Below the pieces are notes generated by a model that ran no database searches, was not told the DNA's origin, and was given only the letters and a program-made list of their open reading frames with translations. The position numbers were made by a program, and so were the translations under genes. From an uncultured Clostridia bacterium (lineage in GTDB: Bacteria > Bacillota > Clostridia > Christensenellales > CAG-138), in NCBI GenBank assembly GCA_934633695.1, contig CAKTYT010000001.1, forward strand, positions 252,516 through 316,515: DNA of 64,000 bases, written 5' to 3'. How positions within the stretch are numbered: position 1 is the stretch's first letter; the number at the start of each line of letters is the position of its first letter. Below are positions 8,715 through 18,128 of this stretch, in pieces.

Positions 8715-8732
8715 TCTCAGTGGAGGAAAATT

Positions 8733-9131
8733 GTGCAGAATTTTGAAAATACAGCTATGGATCCTGAACTTCGTTACAAAAACGAATTAAAAAAAATGGT
8801 TAAAGACCTGATGGATTGTGCCTATGCCAAAAAGGCTAGCGATGTTATTGCAGTACACGTTGGAGATAGAACGATTGTCGCAGATTGGTTCGTGTTCATG
8901 AGCGGCACATCACCCATTCATGTTAAATCACTTTGCGATGAGCTTGAAGAACGTGCGGAAGAAATTGGATTTACGCTCAGAAGACGAGAGGGTTATTCGG
9001 AGGGAAGATGGATCGTCCTTGATTTTTCAAGCATTCTTGTTCATATTTTTCACCCGGAAGAGCGTGAATATTACAATGTCGAGAGACTTTGGATTGATCC
9101 GACAAGTGAAACGCTTAAGATAACGGAGTGA
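8733..9131 (+). CDS. rsfS: Ribosomal silencing factor RsfS (Iojap/YbeB family)
   Basis: 132 residues, normal length. RsfS binds ribosomal protein uL14 and blocks 30S-50S joining when nutrients are scarce. Family signatures: ASDVIAVHVG, DWFVFMSGTS, LRRREGYSEGRWIVLDF and the ending VHIFHPEEREYYNVERLW. It starts at GTG 8733 with TGGAGG six bases upstream. It is co-transcribed behind nadD-yqeK, as in most Firmicutes. Confidence 0.95.
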   Translation: MQNFENTAMDPELRYKNELKKMVKDLMDCAYAKKASDVIAVHVGDRTIVADWFVFMSGTSPIHVKSLCDELEERAEEIGFTLRRREGYSEGRWIVLDFSSILVHIFHPEEREYYNVERLWIDPTSETLKITE

Positions 9132-9156
9132 TATCAAAGGGTTAGGAGGTGTGAGT

Positions 9157-10740
9157 ATGGCGTACTATGCCCTGTACAGAAAATACCGTCCGACGACTTT
9201 TTCACAGGTCATAGGGCAGGATCACATAATTTCCATTCTCAAAAACCAGGTGAGAACAGAAAGGATTACTCACGCCTATTTATTCAGCGGTTCAAGAGGA
9301 ACCGGTAAAACCAGCACGGCGAGAATTTTTGCAAGGGCAATAAACTGCCTTTCGCCGCACGATGGTGAACCCTGCGGTGAATGTGAAGCCTGCAAACTTG
9401 GGACATCGGACAGCATTGATATAATTGAGATGGATGCCGCTTCAAACTCCCGAGTTGATGAAATGCGTGCTCTGCTTGATAAAGCGGAGTTTGCACCGAT
9501 TTATCTAAAAACAAAAGTATACATTATTGACGAAGCACACATGCTTTCCAAAAGTGCGTTCAATGCTCTTCTGAAGACGCTCGAAGAACCGCCTGCTCAT
9601 GTTGTGTTTATCCTTGCGACCACAGAGCCGCAGGCTTTGCCGGCAACGATTTTATCAAGGTGCCAACGCTTTGATTTCAGACGTCCGTCCGCTGCCGAGA
9701 TGGTCGGGTTGCTGCACAGGATTCTCGATGATGTCGGTGCAAAGGTCGATGAAGACGGACTGATGTGCATTGCACGTGCTGCGGATGGCGGTGTGAGAGA
9801 CTGTCTGAGTCTTGCGGATCAATGCCTGTCCTTCGTTGGAAATGAATTGACCCGAGATGATGTTCTTTCCGTTCTGGGGAGCATGAATACGGGTTTTCTC
9901 TTCGACTTTGCCGATGCAATTATTAAATCAGATGCTGCTAGGGTTCTTAAAGAAATTGATAAGGTTATTTCCGGCGGTCGTGACATAAATGTGTTCGTAA
10001 ATGACTTGTCTTTGCATTTTCGTGCTTTGATGCTTGCAAAGGTTTGCGGCAGATGTGAGGACATTCTCGATTGTACTGCCGAAACGATGGAGATGTATCT
10101 CGAACAGGCCGCTTCGACTTCAAAAGAAAGGTTGGAGCGAACATTGAATGAAATCATGTTGCTTCTGCCAAGTCTTAAGTGGACAAACATGCCAAGAGTC
10201 CTGCTTGAAAATACACTCATGAAGATATGTCATCCTGATGAACAGATTGAAATCATTGCCCTTTCAGACAGGTTGAGCGAACTTGAAAAAATGCTGCGTG
10301 ACGGAACTCTGGTTGTTTCGAATACGGAAGTAAAAAAAACTACAGGAAAAGAGACGATTCAGGACGTGCCGCCGTGGGAAGAAGAACCTGCCCGGGATAA
10401 TTCTCCCGGTGTCGAACTTCCAAAGGCAACGGATGAAGCAGATGCATTGTACAAAACATTTATGGCGGCACTAATGAAGACGGATGTGATGCTCGGCGTG
10501 CAGATGCAGCTTGCTGCAGGCCACTGGTGCGATGAAACGACACTGTATTTTGGCTTTGACAAATCTCGTCAACAGAATTATAATCATGTCAGCTCACCAG
10601 ATGTCAGGCAGAAGCTCAAGCAGGTCGCTGCTTCATGCATTGCACCTAGGACTGTTGAGTTTCAATACGAGGAGCAGGCTGTCAACAATGTCGGATTACC
10701 GACAGAGTTGTTTGGTACGGAAATAACAGAAGAGGATTAA
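9157..10740 (+). CDS. dnaX: DNA polymerase III subunits gamma/tau
   Basis: 527 residues from ATG 9157 (AGGAGG seven bases before; the GTG at 9151 is too close to that site). This is the AAA+ clamp-loader ATPase of the replisome. It shows YRPTTFSQVIGQ at the start, Walker A SRGTGKTS, a four-Cys zinc module (CLSPHDGEPCGECEAC), the Walker B-type IIDEAHML, and the SRC motif (SRCQRFDFR). The C-terminal ~150 residues are variable tau-like sequence with an acidic linker. recR, which often follows dnaX in Firmicutes, is absent; hisS follows instead. Confidence 0.95.
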   Translation: MAYYALYRKYRPTTFSQVIGQDHIISILKNQVRTERITHAYLFSGSRGTGKTSTARIFARAINCLSPHDGEPCGECEACKLGTSDSIDIIEMDAASNSRVDEMRALLDKAEFAPIYLKTKVYIIDEAHMLSKSAFNALLKTLEEPPAHVVFILATTEPQALPATILSRCQRFDFRRPSAAEMVGLLHRILDDVGAKVDEDGLMCIARAADGGVRDCLSLADQCLSFVGNELTRDDVLSVLGSMNTGFLFDFADAIIKSDAARVLKEIDKVISGGRDINVFVNDLSLHFRALMLAKVCGRCEDILDCTAETMEMYLEQAASTSKERLERTLNEIMLLLPSLKWTNMPRVLLENTLMKICHPDEQIEIIALSDRLSELEKMLRDGTLVVSNTEVKKTTGKETIQDVPPWEEEPARDNSPGVELPKATDEADALYKTFMAALMKTDVMLGVQMQLAAGHWCDETTLYFGFDKSRQQNYNHVSSPDVRQKLKQVAASCIAPRTVEFQYEEQAVNNVGLPTELFGTEITEED

Positions 10741-10755
10741 AGGAGAGATAAGATT

Positions 10756-12012
10756 ATGCAGCTTCAAGCACCCAAAGGGACAAAAGACGTTCTCCCGGAT
10801 GAGAGCTACAAATGGCAATATATTGAAAATGAAATTCGTCAGCTGTGTCGCTGCTACGGTATCAATGAACTGAGGACACCCGTTATTGAGCATACAGAGT
10901 TGTTTATGCGTGGCGTCGGTGATACGACTGATATCGTTCAGAAAGAGATGTACACATTTAAGGACAAGGGCGACCGTTCAATTACGCTTAAACCTGAAGG
11001 CACTGCCGGTATGGTAAGGGCTTTTCTTGAGAATCGTCTTTTTAACGAATCAATGCCGCAGAAAATGTATTATCTCTATGCTCCGATTTTCCGATATGAG
11101 AAGCCGCAGGCGGGAAGACTGCGTGAACATCACCAGTTTGGTGTGGAATTCTTTGGCTCGGCTTCGTATGAAACTGATGCAGAGGTGATGCTGCTTGCAT
11201 TGACGTTGTTAAAACGTCTTGGTATCGGGGAGCTTACGTTGAGGATTAACAGCATTGGTTGTCCAAAATGCAGAGCAGAATACAACAAAGCCTTGTACGA
11301 ATACCTTAAAGGTCATTATGATGAGTTATGTTCGACTTGTAAAACAAGACTTGAACGCAACCCGATGCGAATAATTGACTGCAAAGAAGAACAGTGCAAG
11401 GAAATATGTGCATCTGCACCTCGAACGATTGATTACCTCTGTGAGGACTGTAAGGCACATTTTGATGGGTTAAAGCGTTGTCTTGAAGCGGCAAATGTAA
11501 ATTACATTGTTGACCCGGATATTGTTCGCGGCCTTGATTATTATACAGGAACAGTATTCGAGGTTGTATCAACTAGAATCGGTTCACAGGGAACTGTTTG
11601 CGGGGGAGGAAGATACAATAATCTCGTTGCGGAACTTGGAGGACAGCCTACTCCTGCTGTTGGCTTTGGTATGGGAATGGAGCGGTTGCTTATGGTTATG
11701 GAAAACAATAATGCGTTTATACCGAAACCGGATCCCGTTAAGGTCTATTTTGCCGCAATGGGTGCCGAGCCGAAGCTTGTAGCATTTAGACTTGTCAATG
11801 TGCTTCGCGAACATGGTATATATGCTGAGTTTGATCATATGGATAGAAGTATGAAAGCTCAGTTCAAATACGCAAATAAACTCAATGCAGAGTTTACCGC
11901 TGTTCTCGGCGAATATGAGCTTGCAAATAATGTGGTTAAAATCAAGTCCATGAAAGATGGCATTGAAACCACAATAGCTCTTGCTGATGTGATAGATTTC
12001 TTTGTAGATTAA
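10756..12012 (+). CDS. hisS: Histidyl-tRNA synthetase
   Basis: 418 residues, usual length. It charges tRNA-His. Class II motif 2 (FRYEKPQAGRLREHHQFG) and the histidine-A loop RGLDYYTGTVFEV are clear, and the C-terminal anticodon-binding domain begins at about residue 325. A Cys-rich insert (CKTRLERNPMRIIDC ... CEDC) near residues 190-235 is common in this family. Start ATG 10756 follows AAGGAGAG. No T-box leader is seen upstream; the gene sits 15 bases after dnaX in the same operon. Confidence 0.96.
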   Translation: MQLQAPKGTKDVLPDESYKWQYIENEIRQLCRCYGINELRTPVIEHTELFMRGVGDTTDIVQKEMYTFKDKGDRSITLKPEGTAGMVRAFLENRLFNESMPQKMYYLYAPIFRYEKPQAGRLREHHQFGVEFFGSASYETDAEVMLLALTLLKRLGIGELTLRINSIGCPKCRAEYNKALYEYLKGHYDELCSTCKTRLERNPMRIIDCKEEQCKEICASAPRTIDYLCEDCKAHFDGLKRCLEAANVNYIVDPDIVRGLDYYTGTVFEVVSTRIGSQGTVCGGGRYNNLVAELGGQPTPAVGFGMGMERLLMVMENNNAFIPKPDPVKVYFAAMGAEPKLVAFRLVNVLREHGIYAEFDHMDRSMKAQFKYANKLNAEFTAVLGEYELANNVVKIKSMKDGIETTIALADVIDFFVD

Positions 12013-12028
12013 CGATTGGAAAGCAGTA

Positions 12029-12442
12029 ATGGAGAATGAACTTAAATCAATCGGCAGGATCGTTGAACTGAATGGCAGCAAGGCAGTTGTTCAATTCAAG
12101 CGTTCAAAATCATGCGGTGATTGTAAAGCCTGTCCATCATTCGGAAAGGATGAAGCAAGGGTAGAGATTGATAACTCTCTCAACGCGAAAATGGGAGATA
12201 TGGTAGAACTTAGTCTTCATGCGGAGAGTATGTTTTTTGCAACACTCATTATTTACGGAATTCCGCTCGTTGCATTGATGGCTGGTGTGTACTTCGGCTG
12301 TAAAATAAACGATCTGTGGGGAGCGGTAATTGGCATTGCAGCGGCGGTCGCCACACTCGTTGTGATACATCTTTTCGAACCGGCACTGAAGCGTTCAGAA
12401 AAATTTGAACCAAAAATGATTTCAGTAATTGCCGATAAATAA
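12029..12442 (+). CDS. SoxR-reducing system RseC-family membrane protein
   Basis: 137 residues. The N-terminal beta-rich part carries CGDCKACPSFG, and the middle has two transmembrane helices (about 70-90 and 95-115), the layout of RseC/RnfG-associated proteins. In Clostridia such proteins are linked to Rnf or redox sensing, and the Cys motif could hold a metal or act in redox. It follows hisS by 16 bases and is the last gene before the palindrome at 12478-12521. The family call is good; the role is not established here. Confidence 0.8.
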   Translation: MENELKSIGRIVELNGSKAVVQFKRSKSCGDCKACPSFGKDEARVEIDNSLNAKMGDMVELSLHAESMFFATLIIYGIPLVALMAGVYFGCKINDLWGAVIGIAAAVATLVVIHLFEPALKRSEKFEPKMISVIADK

Positions 12443-12466
12443 TTATCGAATAACGATAAAAAATTC

Positions 12467-12495
12467 TTGACATTCGAGCATCTGTTGTGTATACT
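12467..12495 (+). promoter_or_regulatory. SigA consensus promoter of the polytopic membrane gene
   Basis: TTGACA (12467-12472), 17-base spacer, TATACT (12490-12495). The -10 box lies inside the left arm of a large inverted repeat, so access to it is likely controlled. Confidence 0.85.
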
Positions 12496-12521
12496 ACATG
12501 TATAGACAACGGATGCTTTTT
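12478..12521 (+). promoter_or_regulatory. 17-bp imperfect palindrome over the promoter: operator and/or terminator hairpin
   Basis: The left arm 12478-12494 and right arm 12500-12516 match as inverted repeats at 15 of 17 positions, with a five-base centre (TACAT). The left arm contains most of the -10 box. The right arm is followed by TTTTT (12517-12521), so the RNA from the upstream hisS operon could also form a terminator here. The core GTATAC-like half-sites resemble operators of GntR-type repressors; this is an inference, and no regulator gene lies next to it. Confidence 0.6.
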
Positions 12522-12547
12522 GTGTCCGCAAAAAAAGGAGAAAAGAA

Positions 12548-13813
12548 ATGACTGATTCAAATTCAGAATTTGCAAAAAAAATGTGGTTGATGTTTGTATC
12601 ATTGGTTGTCGGCATTGCACTTGAAGTGTTCGTCACACGTTCTTTTGATGACTTTTTACCGGGCAACAGCTTCAAAGTATGCTTGCTCTACTCAATTTTT
12701 GTGCTTACGTACATTGTGAGCCTTGCGGTTCTTAATTTTAAAGACTTTCTCAAAAACAGAGAGGCGTTGGGTTCCGGCGGGTTCATCGTTGTGCTTCTTG
12801 TGAGTCTGCTTGTGTTCTCAAAGACTAAGGTAGATAAGGGGTATTTCAATTCAATGAATAACATTCTTCGCATGTTAAATATTTTCATTGTCGTGCCTGC
12901 GGCAACAATGCTTACGCTCAATTTTATGACCTATGGAGCAAAAGAAAACCATATAAGGCGTTTTGGAAGAACGTATTTAACATCGTGCTTCGTTAACACC
13001 GTCAGATACATGGGAAAACCGTTTGCCGTCCTTAATGATATTTCAAAAGGCAAAAAGCAGGTCACAGTGAGAGTGCTTATCGGGACTGCTGTCGGGATGC
13101 CGCTTTTTTCGCTGCTCCTGTTTTTGCTTTCTAGAGCGGATAGTGAAATGTCGAAATTTTTTTCAAAACTATTTGAGAGTATTGGTGATGAGTGGACTGC
13201 AAGATTATGCGTTATTGCAATAGGTTTCTTTGCCACATATTCAAGCATTTATTCTGTGACCATAAAAAAAGAAATTCAACCAGCTGAAAGTGAAGTGGTT
13301 GTAACGAGATTCAACACAACTTCGACAGCAATAGTTGTCATTTTTATGTTGCTCGCATATGCAACATTTGGAATCTTCCGCTTCGGCTACTTTATGGGAT
13401 TCAGCGGATTGCCTGCCGGAATGACATACGCCGACTATGCAATAAAGGGCTTTTCTGAACTTAATATTGTCTCCATTATTAACATGACAGTGTTTATCCT
13501 TTGCTGCTCATTTTGCAAGGATAAAACCGGAAAGCATCCATCAATTATGAAAGCTCTTCTCGGAAGTCTTATTGCGGTATCTGTTTTCCTCGCAGTGGGA
13601 GCGTTGTTCAGATTACTTCTTTATATCGGTGCATATGGTCTGACACAACGCAGGATCTTTGCATTGTGGTTCGAAATTTCAATCTGCATCATATTTGCTT
13701 TTTCCGCATTCAAGCTGTTTAAAGAAAAGAGCCGAGCTGCATATTATTGCACAGTGGTGCTCATGCTGTGGTATATCGCATTGAATTATGCGAGCCTCCT
13801 TCCGACAGCATAA
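12548..13813 (+). CDS. Polytopic membrane protein, DUF4153/DUF4173-like
   Basis: 421 residues with about ten hydrophobic helices. The motif GLPAGMTYADYAIKGFSEL near residues 290-310 matches the conserved YADYAxxGFxEL segment of DUF4153/DUF4173 membrane proteins, whose function is unknown. Start ATG 12548 follows AAAGGAG. It has its own SigA promoter, overlapped by a palindrome, and a strong terminator at 13820, so it is a single-gene unit that is probably tightly regulated. Confidence 0.75.
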   Translation: MTDSNSEFAKKMWLMFVSLVVGIALEVFVTRSFDDFLPGNSFKVCLLYSIFVLTYIVSLAVLNFKDFLKNREALGSGGFIVVLLVSLLVFSKTKVDKGYFNSMNNILRMLNIFIVVPAATMLTLNFMTYGAKENHIRRFGRTYLTSCFVNTVRYMGKPFAVLNDISKGKKQVTVRVLIGTAVGMPLFSLLLFLLSRADSEMSKFFSKLFESIGDEWTARLCVIAIGFFATYSSIYSVTIKKEIQPAESEVVVTRFNTTSTAIVVIFMLLAYATFGIFRFGYFMGFSGLPAGMTYADYAIKGFSELNIVSIINMTVFILCCSFCKDKTGKHPSIMKALLGSLIAVSVFLAVGALFRLLLYIGAYGLTQRRIFALWFEISICIIFAFSAFKLFKEKSRAAYYCTVVLMLWYIALNYASLLPTA

Positions 13814-13819
13814 GCGGAA

Positions 13820-13853
13820 AGACGGTGTCAGATGCGGCACCGTCTTTTTTTTT
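13820..13853 (+). terminator. Rho-independent terminator after the DUF4153/DUF4173-like gene
   Basis: Stem GACGGTG (13821-13827) with CACCGTC (13839-13845), then a run of nine T. The convergent spoIVA gene ends at 13852, inside the T run. Confidence 0.9.
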
Positions 13854-15333
13854 AAAGCATGATACAGATAAGGCCATTGCATCCTTCGTTTACCATGCGG
13901 TTTATTGCATCGCGGAGCTTCATCTGTACGTCAACGGGAAGTCTAGAGACTTTGCCAGCCATACCTTCCTTCACCAAGTCATAAAGCGATTTACCAAAGA
14001 TGTTTGTACTCCAAATTTCTTCTGGACTTCGTTCAAACTTATCAACGAGGTAATTCACGAGTTCTTCACTCTGTTCGGCTGTGCCGACGAGCGGATTGAC
14101 TTCACTTTCAATATCGACCCTTATGACGTGAAGCCCGGAAGCTTTCGCCTTGAGACGGACACCGAACCTCGACCCATGCTGAACGATTTCGGGCTGATCG
14201 AGCTGCATTTCATCAATCTGTGGAGGAACAAGACCGTAACCTGTTTCTTCTGCCGCAGTGATGGCTCCGGCGACATGATCATATGCACGTTTTGCTTTCA
14301 CAAAATCACGGAGAGATGATATCAACTCCATCTCATTACTTATTTCAAAGTCGCACTCCTCGCTGAGAACCCGGTAGAAGACATTATCCTTCGGACTGAG
14401 ACAGAATTTTGCATTGCCGTCCCCAAGGTCAAGCCTGATTTGCTCAATTGGGTTGAAATCCTCAAGTTCTGAAAATGCGTACTCAACCTTTGAAATATCG
14501 CGCACCTTATTAAGGGAAGGCATGAGTTCGATGGTTCTGTCAATGAGTCTGCACATCAGCGGATGATCTTCACCAAGTGCTTTAATCCATGACGGAACCT
14601 CTATGTTGACGATATGGATTGGAAACTCAAGCAGAATTTCTTCCAGTAGAGTTTGAATATCTCCCATTTCAAGGTTTAATGCATCAACTGCACGGACAGG
14701 CACGGAATACTTTTCTGATATCCTTCCGCAAAGCTCAATTGTTTCGGGCGAATGAGGATCAGTAGTGTTAAGAAGGACAACATATGGCTTTCCGGTTGCA
14801 TCGATTTCCCTGATAACCCTTTCCTCTGCGGATTCGTAATCGCTGCGTGAAATGCCTGTCATACTTCCGTCGGTAAGCATGACGATGCCTATGGTCGAAT
14901 GTTCGGTGATAACTTTTTGTGTACCAAGTTCCGCTGCTTCATCAAACGGAATATCATAATCGAACCAAGGAGTACGTACCATTCGCGGCTGCTCTCCCTC
15001 GGTATTTCCCAATGCACCATTGACCATATATCCAACGCAATCGACCATACGTACACGAAGCTGAATATTATCCTCGCCGATGCTCAATTCCACAGCTTCA
15101 TTCGGAACAAACTTAGGCTGCGTTGTCATAACTGTTTTACCGGAACCACTTTGCGGCAGCTCATCAATGATTCGTTCACGAGCAAACTCGTTTTCAATCT
15201 TTGGCAGAACCATAAGATCCATGAATCGCTTGATAAACGTTGACTTGCCAGTGCGAACCGGGCCGACGACACCAATGTAGATGTCTCCGCCGGTCCTTGC
15301 ACGAATGTCTCGATAGATACTTGTATTCGCCAT
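13852..15333 (-). CDS. spoIVA: Stage IV sporulation protein A (spore coat ATPase)
   Basis: 493 residues, the usual full length. SpoIVA polymerises on the outer forespore membrane using ATP and is the base layer of the coat. Evidence: the start TSIYRDIRARTGGDIYIGVVGPVRTGKS with its Walker A (GPVRTGKS), VDCVGYMVNGALG, and the C-terminal end RMVNEGCNGLICIML. Ribosome binding site CCGGAGG lies before the ATG at 15333. It is separated from der by a terminator and has a possible SigE promoter, consistent with mother-cell expression. Confidence 0.97.
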   Translation of the reverse strand: MANTSIYRDIRARTGGDIYIGVVGPVRTGKSTFIKRFMDLMVLPKIENEFARERIIDELPQSGSGKTVMTTQPKFVPNEAVELSIGEDNIQLRVRMVDCVGYMVNGALGNTEGEQPRMVRTPWFDYDIPFDEAAELGTQKVITEHSTIGIVMLTDGSMTGISRSDYESAEERVIREIDATGKPYVVLLNTTDPHSPETIELCGRISEKYSVPVRAVDALNLEMGDIQTLLEEILLEFPIHIVNIEVPSWIKALGEDHPLMCRLIDRTIELMPSLNKVRDISKVEYAFSELEDFNPIEQIRLDLGDGNAKFCLSPKDNVFYRVLSEECDFEISNEMELISSLRDFVKAKRAYDHVAGAITAAEETGYGLVPPQIDEMQLDQPEIVQHGSRFGVRLKAKASGLHVIRVDIESEVNPLVGTAEQSEELVNYLVDKFERSPEEIWSTNIFGKSLYDLVKEGMAGKVSRLPVDVQMKLRDAINRMVNEGCNGLICIML

Positions 15334-15366
15334 AAAAACCTCCGGGTTTAATTCTTTAATTTGTTA

Positions 15367-15396
15367 ATTGATATGAGGTCTTTGTGCGGATTATTC
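15367..15396 (-). promoter_or_regulatory. Possible SigE-type promoter of spoIVA
   Basis: On the minus strand: GAATAAT (15396-15390), 14-base spacer, CATATCAAT (15375-15367). This resembles the mother-cell SigE pattern (ATATT-type -35 and CATACAAT-type -10). No SigA-like pair is seen here, and the der terminator lies just upstream, so spoIVA needs its own promoter. Confidence 0.45.
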
Positions 15397-15406
15397 ACTT
15401 GAAATG

Positions 15407-15447
15407 AAAAAACACCGATAGCTGCCGAAAATGTGTTGCTATCGGTG
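15407..15447 (-). terminator. Rho-independent terminator of the DUF512-der operon
   Basis: Ten-bp stem CACCGATAGC (15413-15422) with GCTATCGGTG (15438-15447). On the minus strand it is followed by TTTTTT. Confidence 0.88.
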
Positions 15448-15459
15448 AAAATGCTCTTA

Positions 15460-16794
15460 TCAATTTTTTTGCAGTTCGTCTTTTTCACCCCTCTTTCTGA
15501 TTATAAGGCGTAGGGGAGTTGCCGTAATCGAAAAGGACTTTCTGATATAATTTTCAAGGTATCTGCGATATGAAAAATGCATCAGGTCGGGTTCATTTAC
15601 GAAAATAACGAAAGTTGGCGGCTTGATGCTGACTTGTGTTGCATAGTAAACTCTGAGCCGGCGTCCGTTATTTACAGGAGGGTCGTTCATCGTAATAGCT
15701 TCGTTAACAACGTCATTGAGCTTGCCGGTAGAGATACGCATACTGTTTTGTTCGTAAGCATAGGTTGCCATTTCCATGACTTTTTGAACACGTTGTCCCG
15801 TTTTTGCGGAAATAAACAGCATAGGAACATAACTCATAAAGGCGAGATCAACAAGCATTTTCTTTTTGAATTCTTCGACAGTATAAGTATCTTTCTCAAT
15901 CAGATCCCATTTGTTGATAATAAGGATGCTCGCTTTACCTTCCTCGTGAACATAGCCTGCGATGCGAACGTCCTGTTCACTTAAGCCTCGCTCTGCATCC
16001 ACGACGATAAGTGCAATATCACAACGTCTTATTGCAGCAAGGGAACGAATAACACTGTAACGCTCAACGGTTTCATCCTCAATTGATCGCTTGCGGCGTA
16101 TGCCGGCCGTATCAATCAATGTGTATTCTTCACCATTCCAAACAAAGGGAGAGTCGATTGCATCACGGGTCGTTCCGGGGACGTTGCTGACAATTGTACG
16201 CTCCTGTCCAAGGAGAGCGTTGACAAGGCTTGATTTGCCGACGTTTGGACGACCAACGACTGCGATGCCGGTGGCTCCGTCTTCAGTGTCTTCATCAATT
16301 GCTTCAAAATATGAAACGACCTCATCAAGCATGTCTCCGATGCCGAGTCCCTGTTCAGCCGAAATACTGATGGGGGAGCCAATGCCGAGAGAGTAAAAAT
16401 CGTAAACAGAATCCTCAAACTTAGGGTGGTCAACTTTGTTTACAACAAGCACAATGGGTTTCTTGCAGCGTCTGAGCATTTCTGCTACTTCTTCATCTGC
16501 GGCTGTAATGCCAGCTCTGCCGTCAACCATAAAGACGATAACGTTTGCAGTTTCAATGGCAAGCTCTGCTTGACGCCGCATTTGCTTCGCAATAATGTCC
16601 TCACTTTCGGGTTCAATTCCCCCCGTGTCAATAAGGGTGAACTTGTAATTCAACCAATCGCCGTCAGCATAAATTCGGTCTCTTGTAACTCCGGGAGTAT
16701 CTTCGACAATAGCAACTCGCTTCCCGATTATTTTGTTAAACAGTGTGGACTTACCGACATTCGGTCGTCCTACAATCGCTATCAAGGGTTTCAT
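15460..16794 (-). CDS. der: Ribosome assembly GTPase Der (EngA)
   Basis: 444 residues. This is the tandem GTPase needed for 50S maturation. Two full G domains are visible: GRPNVGKSTL, DTGG and NKVD in the first, GRPNVGKSSL, DTAG and NKWD in the second, followed by a KH-like C-terminal domain (PPTFVIFVNEPDLMHFSYRRYLEN). It starts two bases after the DUF512 gene stops, so the two are translationally linked. Confidence 0.97.
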   Translation of the reverse strand: MKPLIAIVGRPNVGKSTLFNKIIGKRVAIVEDTPGVTRDRIYADGDWLNYKFTLIDTGGIEPESEDIIAKQMRRQAELAIETANVIVFMVDGRAGITAADEEVAEMLRRCKKPIVLVVNKVDHPKFEDSVYDFYSLGIGSPISISAEQGLGIGDMLDEVVSYFEAIDEDTEDGATGIAVVGRPNVGKSSLVNALLGQERTIVSNVPGTTRDAIDSPFVWNGEEYTLIDTAGIRRKRSIEDETVERYSVIRSLAAIRRCDIALIVVDAERGLSEQDVRIAGYVHEEGKASILIINKWDLIEKDTYTVEEFKKKMLVDLAFMSYVPMLFISAKTGQRVQKVMEMATYAYEQNSMRISTGKLNDVVNEAITMNDPPVNNGRRLRVYYATQVSIKPPTFVIFVNEPDLMHFSYRRYLENYIRKSFSITATPLRLIIRKRGEKDELQKN

Positions 16795-16796
16795 AT

Positions 16797-18098
16797 CTAT
16801 CTGTCTCCAATCAAATTTTGAATATCGTCAATGAAATCGTACCCGTCATCCGCACTGACTTTGTAAACGGGCATACCAAGTTCTTTTGAAAGTTCGTCAG
16901 TTGTCATTCCATCCAGGAAAACAATATCATTTTCTCTGAGCATTGTGTGGGGCAAAATTAAAACTTCTGCTTTGAATTTGCCTTTATATTGTGCAAGTAT
17001 GTCTCTTGCAGTGGTGAGACCGCTGACAGTTATCGTTCTTCCGAAAAAATCATTATAAACAGGGTGAACGTTAATTTTTACGTTAAATGGCAAAAGATTA
17101 TTGAAAAGTGACTGCATCAAAGGTGCAATCGATACTCCGCTGACTGAGTCGAGTTCAACCGGACGTTCAGGCATAACGAAATCTTCAAGTGCCGCATTGA
17201 AATCGTTTTCGAAACGTCTGTACAAACCGACTCCGTTTTCGATTTGCTCAAAATCACCACATTCTTCAAACGAGGGCAGTTCCATTTCCGCACGAAGATA
17301 CATCTCGTCTGAGGCATAGGCAAAGCCATTTATACCATGACGAGCTTTAAACTCTTCTATAGTGCGAATAACATCGCAGGCAATTTCTTTCGTTACAGGA
17401 TCAAGCTTGGCAAGTCCCTCGCGGTGCTGCGTCATGCCGACGGGCACAATTGCGACTGTACAGCATTCGGGACGGAGCCTATTGAGGTCTTCAAGTGTCC
17501 TTAAAAGCACCTCTCCGTCATTGTATCCCGGGCAGAGGACGATTTGGCAGTGAAAGCTCAATCCATTTTCATGCAGTGCAGTAAGCCGCTGCATGATCTT
17601 GTCAGCATTTTTGCTCCGCATCATATTTTTTCGAACAACGCCGTCAGTTGAGTGAACGGAAATGTACAAAGGTGAAACCCTGCGTTCGAGTATTCTCTCA
17701 AACTCTCTGTCAGAAACATTTGTCAGTGTCACATAGTTACCCATTATGAGTGACAACCGCCAATCATCGTCCTTAAAATACAATGTTTTTCTGTTGCCGT
17801 GAGGCATTTGATCGATAAAACAAAAAATACAGTGATTTGCACATCGCTTTATTGGGCTCATCAAACTGCTTTCAAAATTTAAGCCAAGAGGCTCATAGGT
17901 ATCTTTGACAACGGAGAACGTATATTTCTCGTCACCATCCTCCGTTTCAACAACAATGAGCTCACCTGCAGTAAGCTGTTCATAATCTATTACGTCCCAA
18001 ACCGGACTGCCGTTTATTTTGCACAGCATCTGTCCTGAAGAAATACCTGCTCTTGCGGCAGGTGAATCGGGAACAACGCCTGTAATCTTCTGTTTCAT
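16797..18098 (-). CDS. DUF512 protein: PDZ plus radical-SAM-like enzyme
   Basis: 433 residues. Residues 1-70 form a PDZ domain (GVVPDSPAARAGISSGQMLCKING). A Cys cluster CANHCIFCFIDQMP at about residue 87 resembles a radical-SAM cluster site (CxxxCxxC), followed by a TIM-barrel-like region and the C-terminal DUF512 domain (residues ~240-430, including GVSIAPLMQSLFNN). Proteins of this architecture are almost always found next to der in Clostridia; the reaction is unknown. A SigA promoter lies at 18129-18157. Confidence 0.9.
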   Translation of the reverse strand: MKQKITGVVPDSPAARAGISSGQMLCKINGSPVWDVIDYEQLTAGELIVVETEDGDEKYTFSVVKDTYEPLGLNFESSLMSPIKRCANHCIFCFIDQMPHGNRKTLYFKDDDWRLSLIMGNYVTLTNVSDREFERILERRVSPLYISVHSTDGVVRKNMMRSKNADKIMQRLTALHENGLSFHCQIVLCPGYNDGEVLLRTLEDLNRLRPECCTVAIVPVGMTQHREGLAKLDPVTKEIACDVIRTIEEFKARHGINGFAYASDEMYLRAEMELPSFEECGDFEQIENGVGLYRRFENDFNAALEDFVMPERPVELDSVSGVSIAPLMQSLFNNLLPFNVKINVHPVYNDFFGRTITVSGLTTARDILAQYKGKFKAEVLILPHTMLRENDIVFLDGMTTDELSKELGMPVYKVSADDGYDFIDDIQNLIGDR

Positions 18099-18128
18099 AT
18101 TTCGCTCTGTTCAACCTCTCTCGACAGG

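Noticed and set aside
10741..10755. T-box leader for hisS
   Set aside because: Only 15 bases separate dnaX and hisS, too short for a T-box.
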